Part shown: positions 45,821 to 55,177 of the stretch, piece by piece | Layout: each line of letters opens with the position of its first letter | How positions within the stretch are numbered: position 1 is the stretch's first letter | DNA from: Bacteroidota bacterium | GTDB taxonomy: Bacteria > Bacteroidota > Bacteroidia > J057 > JADKCL01 | NCBI GenBank assembly: GCA_016718825.1 | Contig: JADKCL010000067.1 | Coordinates: forward strand, 1-64,000 | Direction: 5' to 3' | DNA length: 64,000 nt | Notes under the pieces: model-generated | Told to the model about the DNA's origin: nothing | Databases searched by the model: none | The model's input: the letters and a program-made list of their open reading frames with translations, nothing else | Position numbers and translations under genes: made by a program

Positions 45821-48250
45821 ATGTCAAGGATCTCCAAAATCATTTTGTTGTGCGCCGTTTGGGCGGGGGCTTTTTCTTTTTCAATGGCCCAGAATCCTGC
45901 TTTCAAGAAGGCAGATCAAATGTTTGAAGCCGAGGCCTACCCTGCCGCGGCAAGGTTGTACTTGCTCAAGCTGGAAAGCGAAGGGTTTGATCAGCAGGCC
46001 TGTGAGCGTCTTGCCAAGTGTTATCTCAACACAGGCAATATGGAAGAAGCTGCCAAATGGTATGAAAAAGCCGCGACCAATACCAAGCGTGCAGATGTCG
46101 CCTTCGAATACGCACAAGTGCTCAAGACAGGCGGCAACTACAAGCGCGCCGCGGAAATGTTTGACAAATACGGCGAACTCTCCCAGAAGTATGACGAGGC
46201 CCGCTTGCAGGCCGAAGCCTGTGAGCGAATTGAGTTGATCAAGGGCGATGGCAAAGGCTGGAAGGTCAATCCGACGAACCTCAGTGGGGCGGAATCGGAT
46301 TTCGGACCGACTTACCGTGGCAATGAATTGGTGTTTGCCTCAGCAAGGAAGCGTGGATTTTTCACCCGCATCCTGAATTTGCGCAACGAAAACCTGTTTT
46401 ACGATGTGTACATGGCGCCGATCCAAGGTCCGGTGACATTCGGCAAGGCCAAACTTCAAAAAGCCAGCCTCAAGACAAGGTTTCACGATGGTCCTGTCGC
46501 CTTCAGCCGTGACTTGAACCGCGCACTGATCACAAGGAGTAACATCAAGCATGGAAAATTGCAGCGCGATGCTCAAAAAAGGGCTCATTTGCAGCTTTTT
46601 TCGGCCACGTTGAGCAAAAACAAGTACAAAAACGAGGTGTTGTTGCCGTTTAACGGCGATGCGTATTCGACGGGGCATCCTGCGCTGACACCTGACGGAC
46701 AAATTTTGGTTTTCGCATCCGACATTGCCGGCGGCCAAGGTGGCAGCGACCTGTATTGGAGCAAGTGGGAAAACGGCGGATGGACGACGCCACAGAATTT
46801 GGGCAGCGATATCAATACGCCCGGAGACGAACTGTTTCCCTTCATCACCAATACCGGCATGCTCTGGTTTGCTTCGAATGGGCATCCCGGACTCGGTGGA
46901 CTCGACATATTCTTTGCCGCTGCGAATGGAAAAGGTGGCTGGGCGAATGTCAAAAATCCGGGTGGACCACTGAATTCCGGAAGGGACGATTTTTCGATTT
47001 GTTTTGACAACCGCGGGCAAGGCTATTTTGCCAGCAACCGTCCCGGTGGCAAGGGCGAAGATGACATTTACCATTTTCAACGGATCATCCCCGTCGAGAT
47101 TATCGTGACCAACGAAGGCACAGGCGTGCCTGTGGAAGGTGCCGGCATTCGCATGCTGAGCAGCTCGGGCAATGAAATTCTCTTGAATACCGATGCCGAT
47201 GGCAAAGCCACCAACTACCTCGATTGGGGCAAAAGCTACAAATTTGAAGTCGGGCGAGACGGCTACCGCTCCGGCACGGCGCAACTCGATGGCACAGGAG
47301 AACAGAGCGTCGGCGGACAGGAAGTGCGGGTGAGCCTTTACAAATTCCCGACGGTCGCGATCGATGGAAATGCCAATTCGGAGAAAACCAATACAGGAAT
47401 TGCCGATGCGCAAGTGCGTTTGGTAGGAGAGCAACGTGAGCAGTCATTCGTCTCGGATGGCAAAGGAAAATTTGGCGGAAGAGCAGATACTGCCAGCGTC
47501 TACACGGCGATTGTCCAGAAGACGGGCTATTTCCCGGCTTTGTACGACTTCTCAACTTATGATGCCAAAGGGGATTTGGTCGTGCCCGTTTGGGTGACCA
47601 TGCGCGAAGGTGGTTCGGTACTGGTGGAAGGCACAACCGTCGACAAATCGACGGGCGCCATTTTGCCGGAAACCAATGTAAGGGCCATCACATCCGAGAA
47701 TGAAGTGGTCAGCGGACCGCGGAAGTCACGGAAGGATGGAAAATTTTGGCTTGTTATCGACCGCAGCAAAACCGCGGACCTGCTGGCATCCCGCGACGGC
47801 TACTTTTCCGCCCGGGTGACCATGCCAGACAATAAACTCCTGAAAGCGGATTCTGTAGCGGTTGTCAGAATCGAAATGGTTCCCGCCAAGGTCGGCGAAC
47901 TCGTCAAGATCATTTATTACGATTACCGCGAAAGTTATTTGACCGTCAAGGCCAAAAACAACCTCGACGAAATCGTCTACTTTTTGTTGGACAATCCCAA
48001 CGCGGTCGTTGAACTCAGTGCGCATACCGACAGCCGCGGCAGCGACGAATTCAACAATACGCTCTCTGAGGCGCGCGCAAAGGCCGCTGTCGACTATGTC
48101 ATCTCCCGAGGGGTCGGGGCAGATCGCATCAAGGCCAAGGGTTATGGCCGCAGCCAACTCATCAACGATTGCATCGAAGGGAAAGAATGTACCGACGAGC
48201 AGCATGCCCCCAATCGCCGTACGGAAATCAGGGTCACAGCGATTAAGTGA
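45821..48250 (+). CDS. PorE-like OmpA-family protein (TPR, propeller, OmpA)
   Basis: 809 residues. Signal peptide MSRISKIILLCAVWAGAFSFSMAQ. TPR repeats at about 27-140 (AYPAAARLYLLKLES.., MEEAAKWYEKAA). A WD40/PD40-type propeller spans about 150-425 (ELVFASARKRGFF, SDLYWSKWENGGWTTPQNLG, GLDIFFAAANGKGGW). Carboxypeptidase-regulatory-like beta domains follow at about 430-690. The peptidoglycan-binding OmpA domain at about 700-809 shows VELSAHTDSRGSDEFNNTLSEARAKAAVDYV and NRRTEIRV. This domain order matches PorE, a T9SS outer-membrane component. Paralogues commonly sit next to PorP/SprF. The gene starts 2 bp after the PorP gene ends. It would tether the complex to the cell wall. Confidence 0.92.
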   Translation: MSRISKIILLCAVWAGAFSFSMAQNPAFKKADQMFEAEAYPAAARLYLLKLESEGFDQQACERLAKCYLNTGNMEEAAKWYEKAATNTKRADVAFEYAQVLKTGGNYKRAAEMFDKYGELSQKYDEARLQAEACERIELIKGDGKGWKVNPTNLSGAESDFGPTYRGNELVFASARKRGFFTRILNLRNENLFYDVYMAPIQGPVTFGKAKLQKASLKTRFHDGPVAFSRDLNRALITRSNIKHGKLQRDAQKRAHLQLFSATLSKNKYKNEVLLPFNGDAYSTGHPALTPDGQILVFASDIAGGQGGSDLYWSKWENGGWTTPQNLGSDINTPGDELFPFITNTGMLWFASNGHPGLGGLDIFFAAANGKGGWANVKNPGGPLNSGRDDFSICFDNRGQGYFASNRPGGKGEDDIYHFQRIIPVEIIVTNEGTGVPVEGAGIRMLSSSGNEILLNTDADGKATNYLDWGKSYKFEVGRDGYRSGTAQLDGTGEQSVGGQEVRVSLYKFPTVAIDGNANSEKTNTGIADAQVRLVGEQREQSFVSDGKGKFGGRADTASVYTAIVQKTGYFPALYDFSTYDAKGDLVVPVWVTMREGGSVLVEGTTVDKSTGAILPETNVRAITSENEVVSGPRKSRKDGKFWLVIDRSKTADLLASRDGYFSARVTMPDNKLLKADSVAVVRIEMVPAKVGELVKIIYYDYRESYLTVKAKNNLDEIVYFLLDNPNAVVELSAHTDSRGSDEFNNTLSEARAKAAVDYVISRGVGADRIKAKGYGRSQLINDCIEGKECTDEQHAPNRRTEIRVTAIK

Positions 48251-48357
48251 AAAGTGAGTAGTTAAAAGTGAAAAGTGGATGGGGTTGTTTTTGAGGGAGT
48301 TGTAGGGTGTTGCGGGGATTAGAATTGGTTATTTTATTGGTAGTGAACAGTTTGGAA

Positions 48358-51300
48358 ATGAGAATAGATCACATCAACCGAAATCTGGGGCGTTTTTTGC
48401 CTCTAGGGACCTTGCTGATTTTGCTGGGCAATGGCTTGTTCGGGCAAAATCCAACCATTGATCCCCCGCGGGATTGGGCAACGACCGTCGGCGGTGTCAA
48501 TTTTGACTTCATTACCGATGCCGTAACCGATGGACAAGGCGGACTCTATGTGACGGGTTATACCAACAGCCCCAACTTCCCGACGACGCTTGCCGGAAGT
48601 CCGGGCGCTGGCTACGATGCTTTTGTGGCGCGCTTCGACAGCCTTGGGAACGTGCTTTGGAGCACCCGCTACGGTGGGTCGGGCACGGATTATGGCAATG
48701 CCATTGCCCGTGATGCCGCAGGCAACATTCTCGTAGCGGGCAAATTGGGCGGTCAAGGCACCTTTGTCACCGACAGTACATACAAAGGAACGGGTGACGA
48801 TATCCTTGTCTTAAAACTCAATGGATCGGGTGCTTTCATCGCAGCGTTGCGTTATGGCGGATCCGCCGCAGATGAAGCGGTCGGCATTTCCACGGATGCC
48901 AACAATCAGATGGTTGTCGTCGGCAACAGCAGCAGCAGCAATATCCCTACGACGAACGTAACCTACAACGGCACAAGCGGAGATGCTTTTGTCTTGCGTT
49001 TGCGCAGCAACCTCAGCCGTCATCTCGCCTTCCGCTATGGTGGAAATTCCTTTGACAAGGCCAATGATGTGGTCATCGACAGCCAAGGCAACTTCTACGT
49101 TGCTGGCGAGACGGGAAGTGCAGATTATCCGCAGACGATCAGCACCTACCAAGGTGGCGGCGGGGCCAAGGCATTTGTGATGCGCTTCGACAGCTTGGGC
49201 GCGCGCACTTGGGCGCAGCGTTATGGGGGCGCAGGTGTGGAGCGCGCGTATGCGCTGGAACTGCCCACAAACGGAGGCCTGCTTGTGGCGGGCTATACGA
49301 CGAGCACCGATTTTCCGACGACCATCAACGGATTGGGCGGCTCTGGACTTGACGCATTTCTCTTGCACCTCAACCTTGACGGCACCCGCGACTACGCACG
49401 CCGCTTGGGGGGCAGCCTCGACGACCTTTGCCTCGATATTGCAACGGATGCGTCCGGCAACGTCTTCATGGCAGGGGAAACCCAAAGTCTCAACTTCCCA
49501 AGCACCAACAACCGCTTCAAAGGCCAGGGCCGTGACCAATTCCTTGCCAAATTCAGCCCTGCAGGTGCCTTCGAATGGTCATTCCCCTACGGAGGAACAC
49601 AAAACGACTTCTCCGGTGGCGCACTCACATCGACCGCGGCAAGCCTCTATCTTGCTGGCCATACCCAAAGCATCAACTATCCGCAGACCTTGACCGGCAC
49701 CGGTGGTACGACAGCCCGCGGCGCTGTCTTGCGTTTGCGTGACTGCCTCGGTCAGGACGCCAACTTCAGCTTTCAACATGTCTGCGAATTTGACACCGTT
49801 CATTTTCAGAACCTCTCCGTGAGAGGCACATCCGACACATTGGCCTACCGTTGGTGGTTTGGGGATGGGGACAGCACCGATGTGATTCATCCCTCACATT
49901 ATTATGCAGTTCCCGGCATCTACCAAGTGACTTTGCGCGTGACGAGCCCTTGCGGAGTGGATTCGTCCATCACCCAATCGGTCAATGTCTATCCCGGGCC
50001 CCGCGCCGACTGGACCCATGCCAATGCCTGTGCCACGCGCTACACCGATTTCATGGACAGCACCACGTTGGACACCATCGTCGGGAGCTACGAAGACGAT
50101 TGGACTTGGGACTTTGGCAATGGTGACAGTTCGACCTTGCAGAATCCGACTTATATCTATCCTGCACCCGGCACATACACGGTACATTTTACCGTCATGA
50201 CCAACCATGGCTGCGTGGATACTGCGGCGCATACCGTTGTCGTGCACCATCGCCCTTATGCTGATTTCCTGACTTCGGATGTCTGCTTGCGTGACACGGC
50301 CTTTTTTGCCGACAGTACCCAATTGGCTGGTGACAGCCTTGTTGCTTGGTCTTGGGACTTCGGCGATGGCAACAATTCGACCGTTCAGCATCCGAATCAC
50401 CTCTATTTGGTCGCCGATACTTTTGTCGTGGACCTGATTGTCACCACCAATGAAGGTTGCACGGACACGGTTTACAAACCCATTAAAGTGCTGCCACTGC
50501 CGGTCGTAAACTTCGGGATGACTGCCATCTGTTGGCCCGATACCGTTGCCTATTCCGACAGTAGCACCATTGTCGGGGATTTGATTTCCGCCTTCGAATG
50601 GCATTTTGGAGACAGTTTTTCCGATACCCTACAAAATACCTGGCATGCCTATGCTGCCTCAGGAACTTATGATGTCGTCCTTTGGGTGTACACCGCAAGT
50701 GGCTGCGCAGACAGCTTGCTGCAATCCTTGAAGGTGAACGACAAGCCGACCGCGCAATTCACCGCGCAGGATGTCTGTTGGCCGGAGGCGATGCAATTCA
50801 ACGACGGCTCGTCGGTGCTTGCAGACAGTCTTGTTATGTGGAACTGGACCTTCGGAGATAGCACGGGAGATACCGTCCCAAGCCCAAGTCATACCTACGT
50901 CGTTGCGAATACCTATTCCGTGAGTTTGGAAGTGGTTTCCGCCTTTGGCTGCCGCGACACGGCTGTTCAAAACGTGACCGTTTTCCCAAAACCCGATGCC
51001 TTCTTTGCCCCGGCAAATGTCTGTTTTCCGCTCCCGATGACCTTGGTCGATGGTTCGACGGTACAGGGCGGTACCATCACGCAATGGCAATGGGATTTCG
51101 GTGACGGTACGACGGGCTTCCTTCCTTTTACTGCGCATCCCTATGCCAACGCCGGTGTTTATCTCGTGACGTTGGCGGTGCAGTCTTTGGATGGTTGCCG
51201 GGATACCATCATGGATTCGGTTGAAGTTTACCCGCAGCCGGTTGCCGATTTTGTAACGGAGAATGTCTGTGATGGCGATACCGTGTTTTTTACGGATTCC

Positions 51301-52398
51301 TCGTCCATCAGCAGCGGCACGATTGATACCTACGCCTATACATTCGGGGATGGCAATGGTTCGGCCTCGGCTGACACGGCTTGGGTCTATGCCCAACCTG
51401 GAACGTATGTGCTTTCACTGATGGTCACAAGCAATCACAATTGCATCAATATGGCCTTTGGCAGTGTGACTGTGCATGCCTTGCCAGATCCGCAGCCGGC
51501 TGTTGTTGGTTATGCAGACATCTGCATAGGCGACACGGTTGTGTTGCAGGAGGCGCAGCCGTTTGCCCAATACGAATGGGAAACGGGAGAAACGACTAGT
51601 TGGATCAGCCTGCAAGGACGCAGCGATTGGGTGGTATTGACCGTCACGGATAGCAATTCCTGTGTGAATTCCGACTCCGTCGAGGTGAGATTCCATCCTG
51701 TGCCACGTCCAAATGCTGTGATTACGCCTGGACCGGAGGTGTTTTCCTGTTCCAATGATTCGCTGTTTCTCAATGCAGGCGGATCCTACTTCAGCTATCT
51801 CTGGAGCAATGGATCGACCAACGACATGCAATATGTGGCGCAATCCGGCCCGCTTTCGGTTTTGGTTTTCAATGGTTTTGGTTGTGCAGACACGTCTGAT
51901 ACGGCGATGGTCACCATCCTTGCCGCTCCGACTTCACCTGTGGTGACCCAAAACGGCAATGTGCTGACGTCTGACTCTGCCTCCGCGTACCAGTGGTACT
52001 TTGAAGGCTTGCCAATTCCCAACGCGACCGGTCAGGTGCATACCGCAACGGCCACCGGCAATTATGTTGTGCAAATCACCAACGCAGCGGGTTGCTCCGA
52101 GTTTTCCAATGCGGTTTCGATGTTGGTAGGGACAAGTAACCTCTTCGTCTCTGACTTTACGGTTTTCCCTAACCCGTTTGGGAATCAAGTGCGATTGACC
52201 GGCTTGCTGAAAAAGGGTGGTGAATTGGAAATCAAACTTCTGAGCACCACAGGCCAAGTCGTGAAAATCGACTCTGTTTCGGTAGCTGCGGGAGCTTTGG
52301 ATGTGAATCTGGAAACCTCATCATTACCTGCGGGCTACTATTTCTGCGAAATCACGCTGGGTGCGGATCGGATGTTGAAGGCAATGGTGAAGCAGTAG
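48358..52398 (+). CDS. SBBP/PKD T9SS adhesin
   Basis: 1346 residues from the ATG at 48358 (MRIDHINRN..); an upstream in-frame ATG at 48307 adds 17 unlikely residues. Signal region to about 36. Residues ~40-430 are SBBP-type propeller repeats (DAFVARFDSLGNVLWSTRYGGSGTDYGNAI and similar). About seven PKD modules follow (WDFGDGNNSTVQHPNHLY, WQWDFGDGTTG). Two Ig-like modules precede the T9SS type A domain (FTVFPNPFGNQVRLTGLL .. LPAGYYFCEITL). It belongs to the same family of adhesins as the previous genes but is separated from them by 107 bp of AT-rich DNA. Poly-G tracts begin 5 bp after its stop. Confidence 0.9.
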   Translation: MRIDHINRNLGRFLPLGTLLILLGNGLFGQNPTIDPPRDWATTVGGVNFDFITDAVTDGQGGLYVTGYTNSPNFPTTLAGSPGAGYDAFVARFDSLGNVLWSTRYGGSGTDYGNAIARDAAGNILVAGKLGGQGTFVTDSTYKGTGDDILVLKLNGSGAFIAALRYGGSAADEAVGISTDANNQMVVVGNSSSSNIPTTNVTYNGTSGDAFVLRLRSNLSRHLAFRYGGNSFDKANDVVIDSQGNFYVAGETGSADYPQTISTYQGGGGAKAFVMRFDSLGARTWAQRYGGAGVERAYALELPTNGGLLVAGYTTSTDFPTTINGLGGSGLDAFLLHLNLDGTRDYARRLGGSLDDLCLDIATDASGNVFMAGETQSLNFPSTNNRFKGQGRDQFLAKFSPAGAFEWSFPYGGTQNDFSGGALTSTAASLYLAGHTQSINYPQTLTGTGGTTARGAVLRLRDCLGQDANFSFQHVCEFDTVHFQNLSVRGTSDTLAYRWWFGDGDSTDVIHPSHYYAVPGIYQVTLRVTSPCGVDSSITQSVNVYPGPRADWTHANACATRYTDFMDSTTLDTIVGSYEDDWTWDFGNGDSSTLQNPTYIYPAPGTYTVHFTVMTNHGCVDTAAHTVVVHHRPYADFLTSDVCLRDTAFFADSTQLAGDSLVAWSWDFGDGNNSTVQHPNHLYLVADTFVVDLIVTTNEGCTDTVYKPIKVLPLPVVNFGMTAICWPDTVAYSDSSTIVGDLISAFEWHFGDSFSDTLQNTWHAYAASGTYDVVLWVYTASGCADSLLQSLKVNDKPTAQFTAQDVCWPEAMQFNDGSSVLADSLVMWNWTFGDSTGDTVPSPSHTYVVANTYSVSLEVVSAFGCRDTAVQNVTVFPKPDAFFAPANVCFPLPMTLVDGSTVQGGTITQWQWDFGDGTTGFLPFTAHPYANAGVYLVTLAVQSLDGCRDTIMDSVEVYPQPVADFVTENVCDGDTVFFTDSSSISSGTIDTYAYTFGDGNGSASADTAWVYAQPGTYVLSLMVTSNHNCINMAFGSVTVHALPDPQPAVVGYADICIGDTVVLQEAQPFAQYEWETGETTSWISLQGRSDWVVLTVTDSNSCVNSDSVEVRFHPVPRPNAVITPGPEVFSCSNDSLFLNAGGSYFSYLWSNGSTNDMQYVAQSGPLSVLVFNGFGCADTSDTAMVTILAAPTSPVVTQNGNVLTSDSASAYQWYFEGLPIPNATGQVHTATATGNYVVQITNAAGCSEFSNAVSMLVGTSNLFVSDFTVFPNPFGNQVRLTGLLKKGGELEIKLLSTTGQVVKIDSVSVAAGALDVNLETSSLPAGYYFCEITLGADRMLKAMVKQ

Positions 52399-52403
52399 GG
52401 GTA

Positions 52404-52443
52404 GGGGGGGGGGGGGGGGCGGTGCTTGCGGGGGGGGGGGGGG
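52404..52443 (+). repeat. Two poly-G tracts (16 and 14 bases)
   Basis: G16 at 52404-52419 and G14 at 52430-52443, with a 10-base spacer (CGGTGCTTGC), just after the 48358 gene's stop. The tracts may be real simple repeats (slippage-prone, quadruplex-forming) or an artefact. They lie in no gene. Confidence 0.8.
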
Positions 52444-52472
52444 CGGCTGCGTACCGGCAAAGAACTCGAGCA

Positions 52473-52504
52473 AAAAGAAAAGGCTGCCTCATCACGAGAC
52501 AGCC
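52473..52504 (-). terminator. Rho-independent terminator of the small secreted protein gene
   Basis: On the minus strand, GGCTGTCTC pairs with GAGGCAGCC across GTGAT (one G-U wobble), followed by UUUUCUUUUU. Confidence 0.78.
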
Positions 52505-52527
52505 CTTTCTTTTTAATCCAGTCCCGA

Positions 52528-52866
52528 TCAGGGTTGCGTACACTCGTAGCCCACGATGTCGTTGCCGCACCAGAAGACACGACCGATGATCATGTCAGCA
52601 ATGGCTGGACAAATTTCACTGCGGCAGTGGTAGGAGGCGACCACGAGATACACATCGCCGGTCCCGTCGATCGCTGGACCTACTTCGCAGCGCACCGTCA
52701 TCTCGTAGGTCGCCGAAATGTCCCAGGTGTTTCCTTGAAAGAAACTCGCGGCGCAGCCGCTCTGACGGATTTCGTTGATCGAACGTGATGCTTTGCTGTT
52801 GCCCTGTGCGGACACGGTGGTCGCCAAGCCTAGCAGGCAGACCATCAAAAACATAAATTTCCTCAT
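52528..52866 (-). CDS. Small secreted Cys-containing protein, function unknown
   Basis: 112 residues. Signal peptide MRKFMFLMVCLLGLATTVSAQ. The mature ~91 residues have six Cys (GCAAS, VRCEV, YHCRSEIC, FWCGND, YECTQP), likely forming disulfides after export. A small, compact secreted domain; no family recognised. It has its own promoter and terminator, so it is a single-gene unit. Confidence 0.75.
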   Translation of the reverse strand: MRKFMFLMVCLLGLATTVSAQGNSKASRSINEIRQSGCAASFFQGNTWDISATYEMTVRCEVGPAIDGTGDVYLVVASYHCRSEICPAIADMIIGRVFWCGNDIVGYECTQP

Positions 52867-52886
52867 AGTTGCAATTGATTTAAAAC

Positions 52887-52918
52887 GAAAGATAGATTTC
52901 GGTTTTCAATTTTGCAAA
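52887..52918 (-). promoter_or_regulatory. Promoter of the small secreted protein gene
   Basis: On the minus strand: TTTG, 20 bases, then TATCTTTC, close to the TTTG-N19-TAnnTTTG consensus. The -7 box ends 20 bases before the ATG at 52866. Confidence 0.55.
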
Positions 52919-52991
52919 GGGATGTTTATCAGCGATCAAGGAATAAAGATAAGTCCGATGTGTTGATTTAAGAGGGTTCGTTTTGTAATTG

Positions 52992-53023
52992 AAGAAGGCG
53001 GACAGTTGCCCGCCCGCCTTCTT
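52992..53023. terminator. Hairpin downstream of peroxiredoxin
   Basis: Perfect 10-bp stem AAGAAGGCGG (52992-53001) / CCGCCTTCTT (53014-53023) with a 12-nt loop. There is no long T-run, so it is only a likely terminator. Confidence 0.45.
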
Positions 53024-53047
53024 GAGATACCAACTCAAAATTCTTGA

Positions 53048-53689
53048 TTATTTATTCGGCTGTGGGGTCATCCGCAAATAGGGGCGGATCACTTCATAAC
53101 CTTTCGGAAACAGCTTGTCTGCATCCGCATTGCTCACCGCAGGCACGATCACACAAGGCTCGCCATCTTCCCAATTGGCAGGTGTGGCGACTTTGTGATA
53201 CGCTGTCAATTGCAACGAATCAATCACGCGCAGCAACTCATGGAAGTTGCGGCCCGTTGATGCCGGATAGGTCAACGTCAATTTGATCGTCTTGTCAGGG
53301 GCAATCACAAATACCGAACGGACAGTGTGCTTGCTGTCGGCATTCGGGTGGATCATGTCATACAAAGTCGAAACCTTACGGTCACCATCGGCGATGATCG
53401 GAAAATTCACCGTTGTATGCTGCGTGTCATTGATGTCCTTGATCCAACCAAAGTGGTCGGCAATGGGGTCGACGCTCAAGGCAATCGTCTTGACATTGCG
53501 CTTCTTGAACTCGTCCTGCAATTTTGAAACCATGCCCAGCTCCGTTGTGCAAACGGGGGTATAGTCGGCAGGGTGCGAAAACAACACGCCCCAGCTATCG
53601 CCGAGCCATTGGTGGAAATCGATGGTGCCTTCGGTGGTTTCGGCTGTAAAATTGGGTGCTACATCTCCAAGTCTCAGTGACATATACAA
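53048..53689 (-). CDS. 1-Cys (Prx6-type) peroxiredoxin
   Basis: 213 residues. Thiol peroxidase that reduces hydrogen peroxide and organic peroxides. The active-site block SHPADYTPVCTTELG holds peroxidatic Cys47, preceded by the conserved Thr and Pro. IALSVDPIADHFGW and PIIADGDRKVSTLYDMI also fit the Prx6 group, as does the extended C-terminal domain (WEDGEPCVIVPAVSNADADKLFPKG, Cys179). The start may be residue 1 or Met3 (MSLRLGD). No nearby redox partner gene. Confidence 0.93.
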   Translation of the reverse strand: MYMSLRLGDVAPNFTAETTEGTIDFHQWLGDSWGVLFSHPADYTPVCTTELGMVSKLQDEFKKRNVKTIALSVDPIADHFGWIKDINDTQHTTVNFPIIADGDRKVSTLYDMIHPNADSKHTVRSVFVIAPDKTIKLTLTYPASTGRNFHELLRVIDSLQLTAYHKVATPANWEDGEPCVIVPAVSNADADKLFPKGYEVIRPYLRMTPQPNK

Positions 53690-53838
53690 ATGATTTAGGG
53701 TGGGAAATGATATTGAAACACCAATTTAATTCGAATGTTTGAAATATTGGAAGCTTCGGAGAAATAAATTCTATTGGATTGGTAGGAGTTTTGAGTTTTT
53801 GCCTTCGTTAAAGAAAGTGCCCTTCTATCCCGAACCCA

Positions 53839-54744
53839 TTAGTGCGAATCCCCTGCACTGGCCGAATCAACTGCCCACTTGTCAATGTCGACTTTGAACG
53901 TCTTCTCTCCATCGGTAAGTTCAAATGCCGCCCCAGACCAATTGCCATAAATCCCTTCACTACTACCAGATTCCCCGGCGCAATTGCAGGGGAAAAAGAG
54001 CCTGCGTTTCAAGTCTGGCAAACTGAAAAAATAGGCATTGAGCCTTTCTTCATTTTTCTCATGTCCTATGACCAGCAAGGAATGCTCGTTGAGCGTATCG
54101 GAGGCAAAGCCCTTGCCAGGCCCACCTTTCAAATCGATCCATTTCCTCGATTTCATGTCCAAGATGCGCCCACCTTCCAGTACACGGCGACCGTCCAGTT
54201 GAAGCAAAGCCGTTTGTGTATAGGTATCGAATATCGGTGCCAAGCCATTTACCTCATTCCCACTACCATCGAGACAAAACGTCGACACGGGAGCAGCCGC
54301 ACCCATACCTACGACATTTTCCGTGCAATTCAGTATCCATAATTTGCCATCAGATGCAACCGCGGTGAACCAGCACGGCCCTAGATATCCTTCCCAACCT
54401 CCTCGCAAATCGGCTACCATGAGCAGCTGGTTTCCGCTGAATCCTTCCACTTTCATCCTTGCCGTATGGCGCGCCTCGGCATCCAGAAAAGTGTCGAAAA
54501 GCATGTAGTCAACCGTCGAAACCCTAGCCCAAAGACCAGGTGCAGACGGATTGCCGTTCACCGTGTCGCAGGTGTAGATGCTGTCATTGTCGATCGTTTC
54601 CACCTTTGCTGCATGAGCGTCCACAAGCTCAACATCCTTTTGCGGTAACTCCGCTGCGGATTCTGACAGGCCCTGCTTTTGATTCACGGAGGAGTGGCAG
54701 CCCAACAGGACCAACAGGCCAATGCAAGTCATGGTACGTTTCAT
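53839..54744 (-). CDS. Lipoprotein, function unknown
   Basis: 301 residues. Lipoprotein signal MKRTMTCIGLLVLLGC with Cys16 lipidated. The body (WARVSTVDYMLFDTFLDAEARHTARMKVEGF, GGWEGYLGPCWFTAVASDGKLWILN) has propeller-like Trp/Gly phrases and several Cys (FFPCNCAGES). Not recognised. A single-gene unit on the minus strand. A weak -7-like TAACTTTG lies far upstream at 54936-54943 (minus strand). Confidence 0.75.
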   Translation of the reverse strand: MKRTMTCIGLLVLLGCHSSVNQKQGLSESAAELPQKDVELVDAHAAKVETIDNDSIYTCDTVNGNPSAPGLWARVSTVDYMLFDTFLDAEARHTARMKVEGFSGNQLLMVADLRGGWEGYLGPCWFTAVASDGKLWILNCTENVVGMGAAAPVSTFCLDGSGNEVNGLAPIFDTYTQTALLQLDGRRVLEGGRILDMKSRKWIDLKGGPGKGFASDTLNEHSLLVIGHEKNEERLNAYFFSLPDLKRRLFFPCNCAGESGSSEGIYGNWSGAAFELTDGEKTFKVDIDKWAVDSASAGDSH

Positions 54745-55177
54745 TTTTGCGTATTTGAGTCGTGAAGTGTCATGAGGGCAGCTGCGATTCCAGATTTGAA
54801 ATCTGAAAATTGATGTTGCTGTGTTTCAGTGGCAAGAATCATGGAAAATTTCTGAGATGCTGAACTGTATCAAAAAGAAGGGTAGGATCAAGATTTCTCC
54901 TATTTAGAAGAATCGCAAGTTTCTGATGCCAATGACAAAGTTAGGAGGGGCGTTCCGACTTTCTAAGCAGCAACCAAAAATGCATGGTGTCAAAGGTGTA
55001 AAGCTCATGCTTCGACCCAAGAGTAGGTTCGCCTTATCCTCCACCTACAAAGTTCGGTGGTCTCACACATGACCTATCCAGATGCTTCGGATTAAATTAA
55101 TTCTACCAAATTGGCAGGAGTTTTGGGTTTCGATTCTATTTCCGAGTATTGAAGACGGAAAACCAAGGACTCATTTG
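54745..55177. other. 433-bp intergenic region
   Basis: No gene supported. AT-rich, with one -7-like TAACTTTG on the minus strand (54936-54943) that could serve the lipoprotein gene with a long leader. An open frame at 55082 runs into the next gene but has no coding look before 55178. Confidence 0.6.

Noticed and set aside
48251..48340. Short direct repeats (AAAAGTG-like) before the SBBP/PKD adhesin
   Set aside because: Too short and irregular to be more than AT-rich intergenic sequence; no palindrome or protein-binding site is evident.
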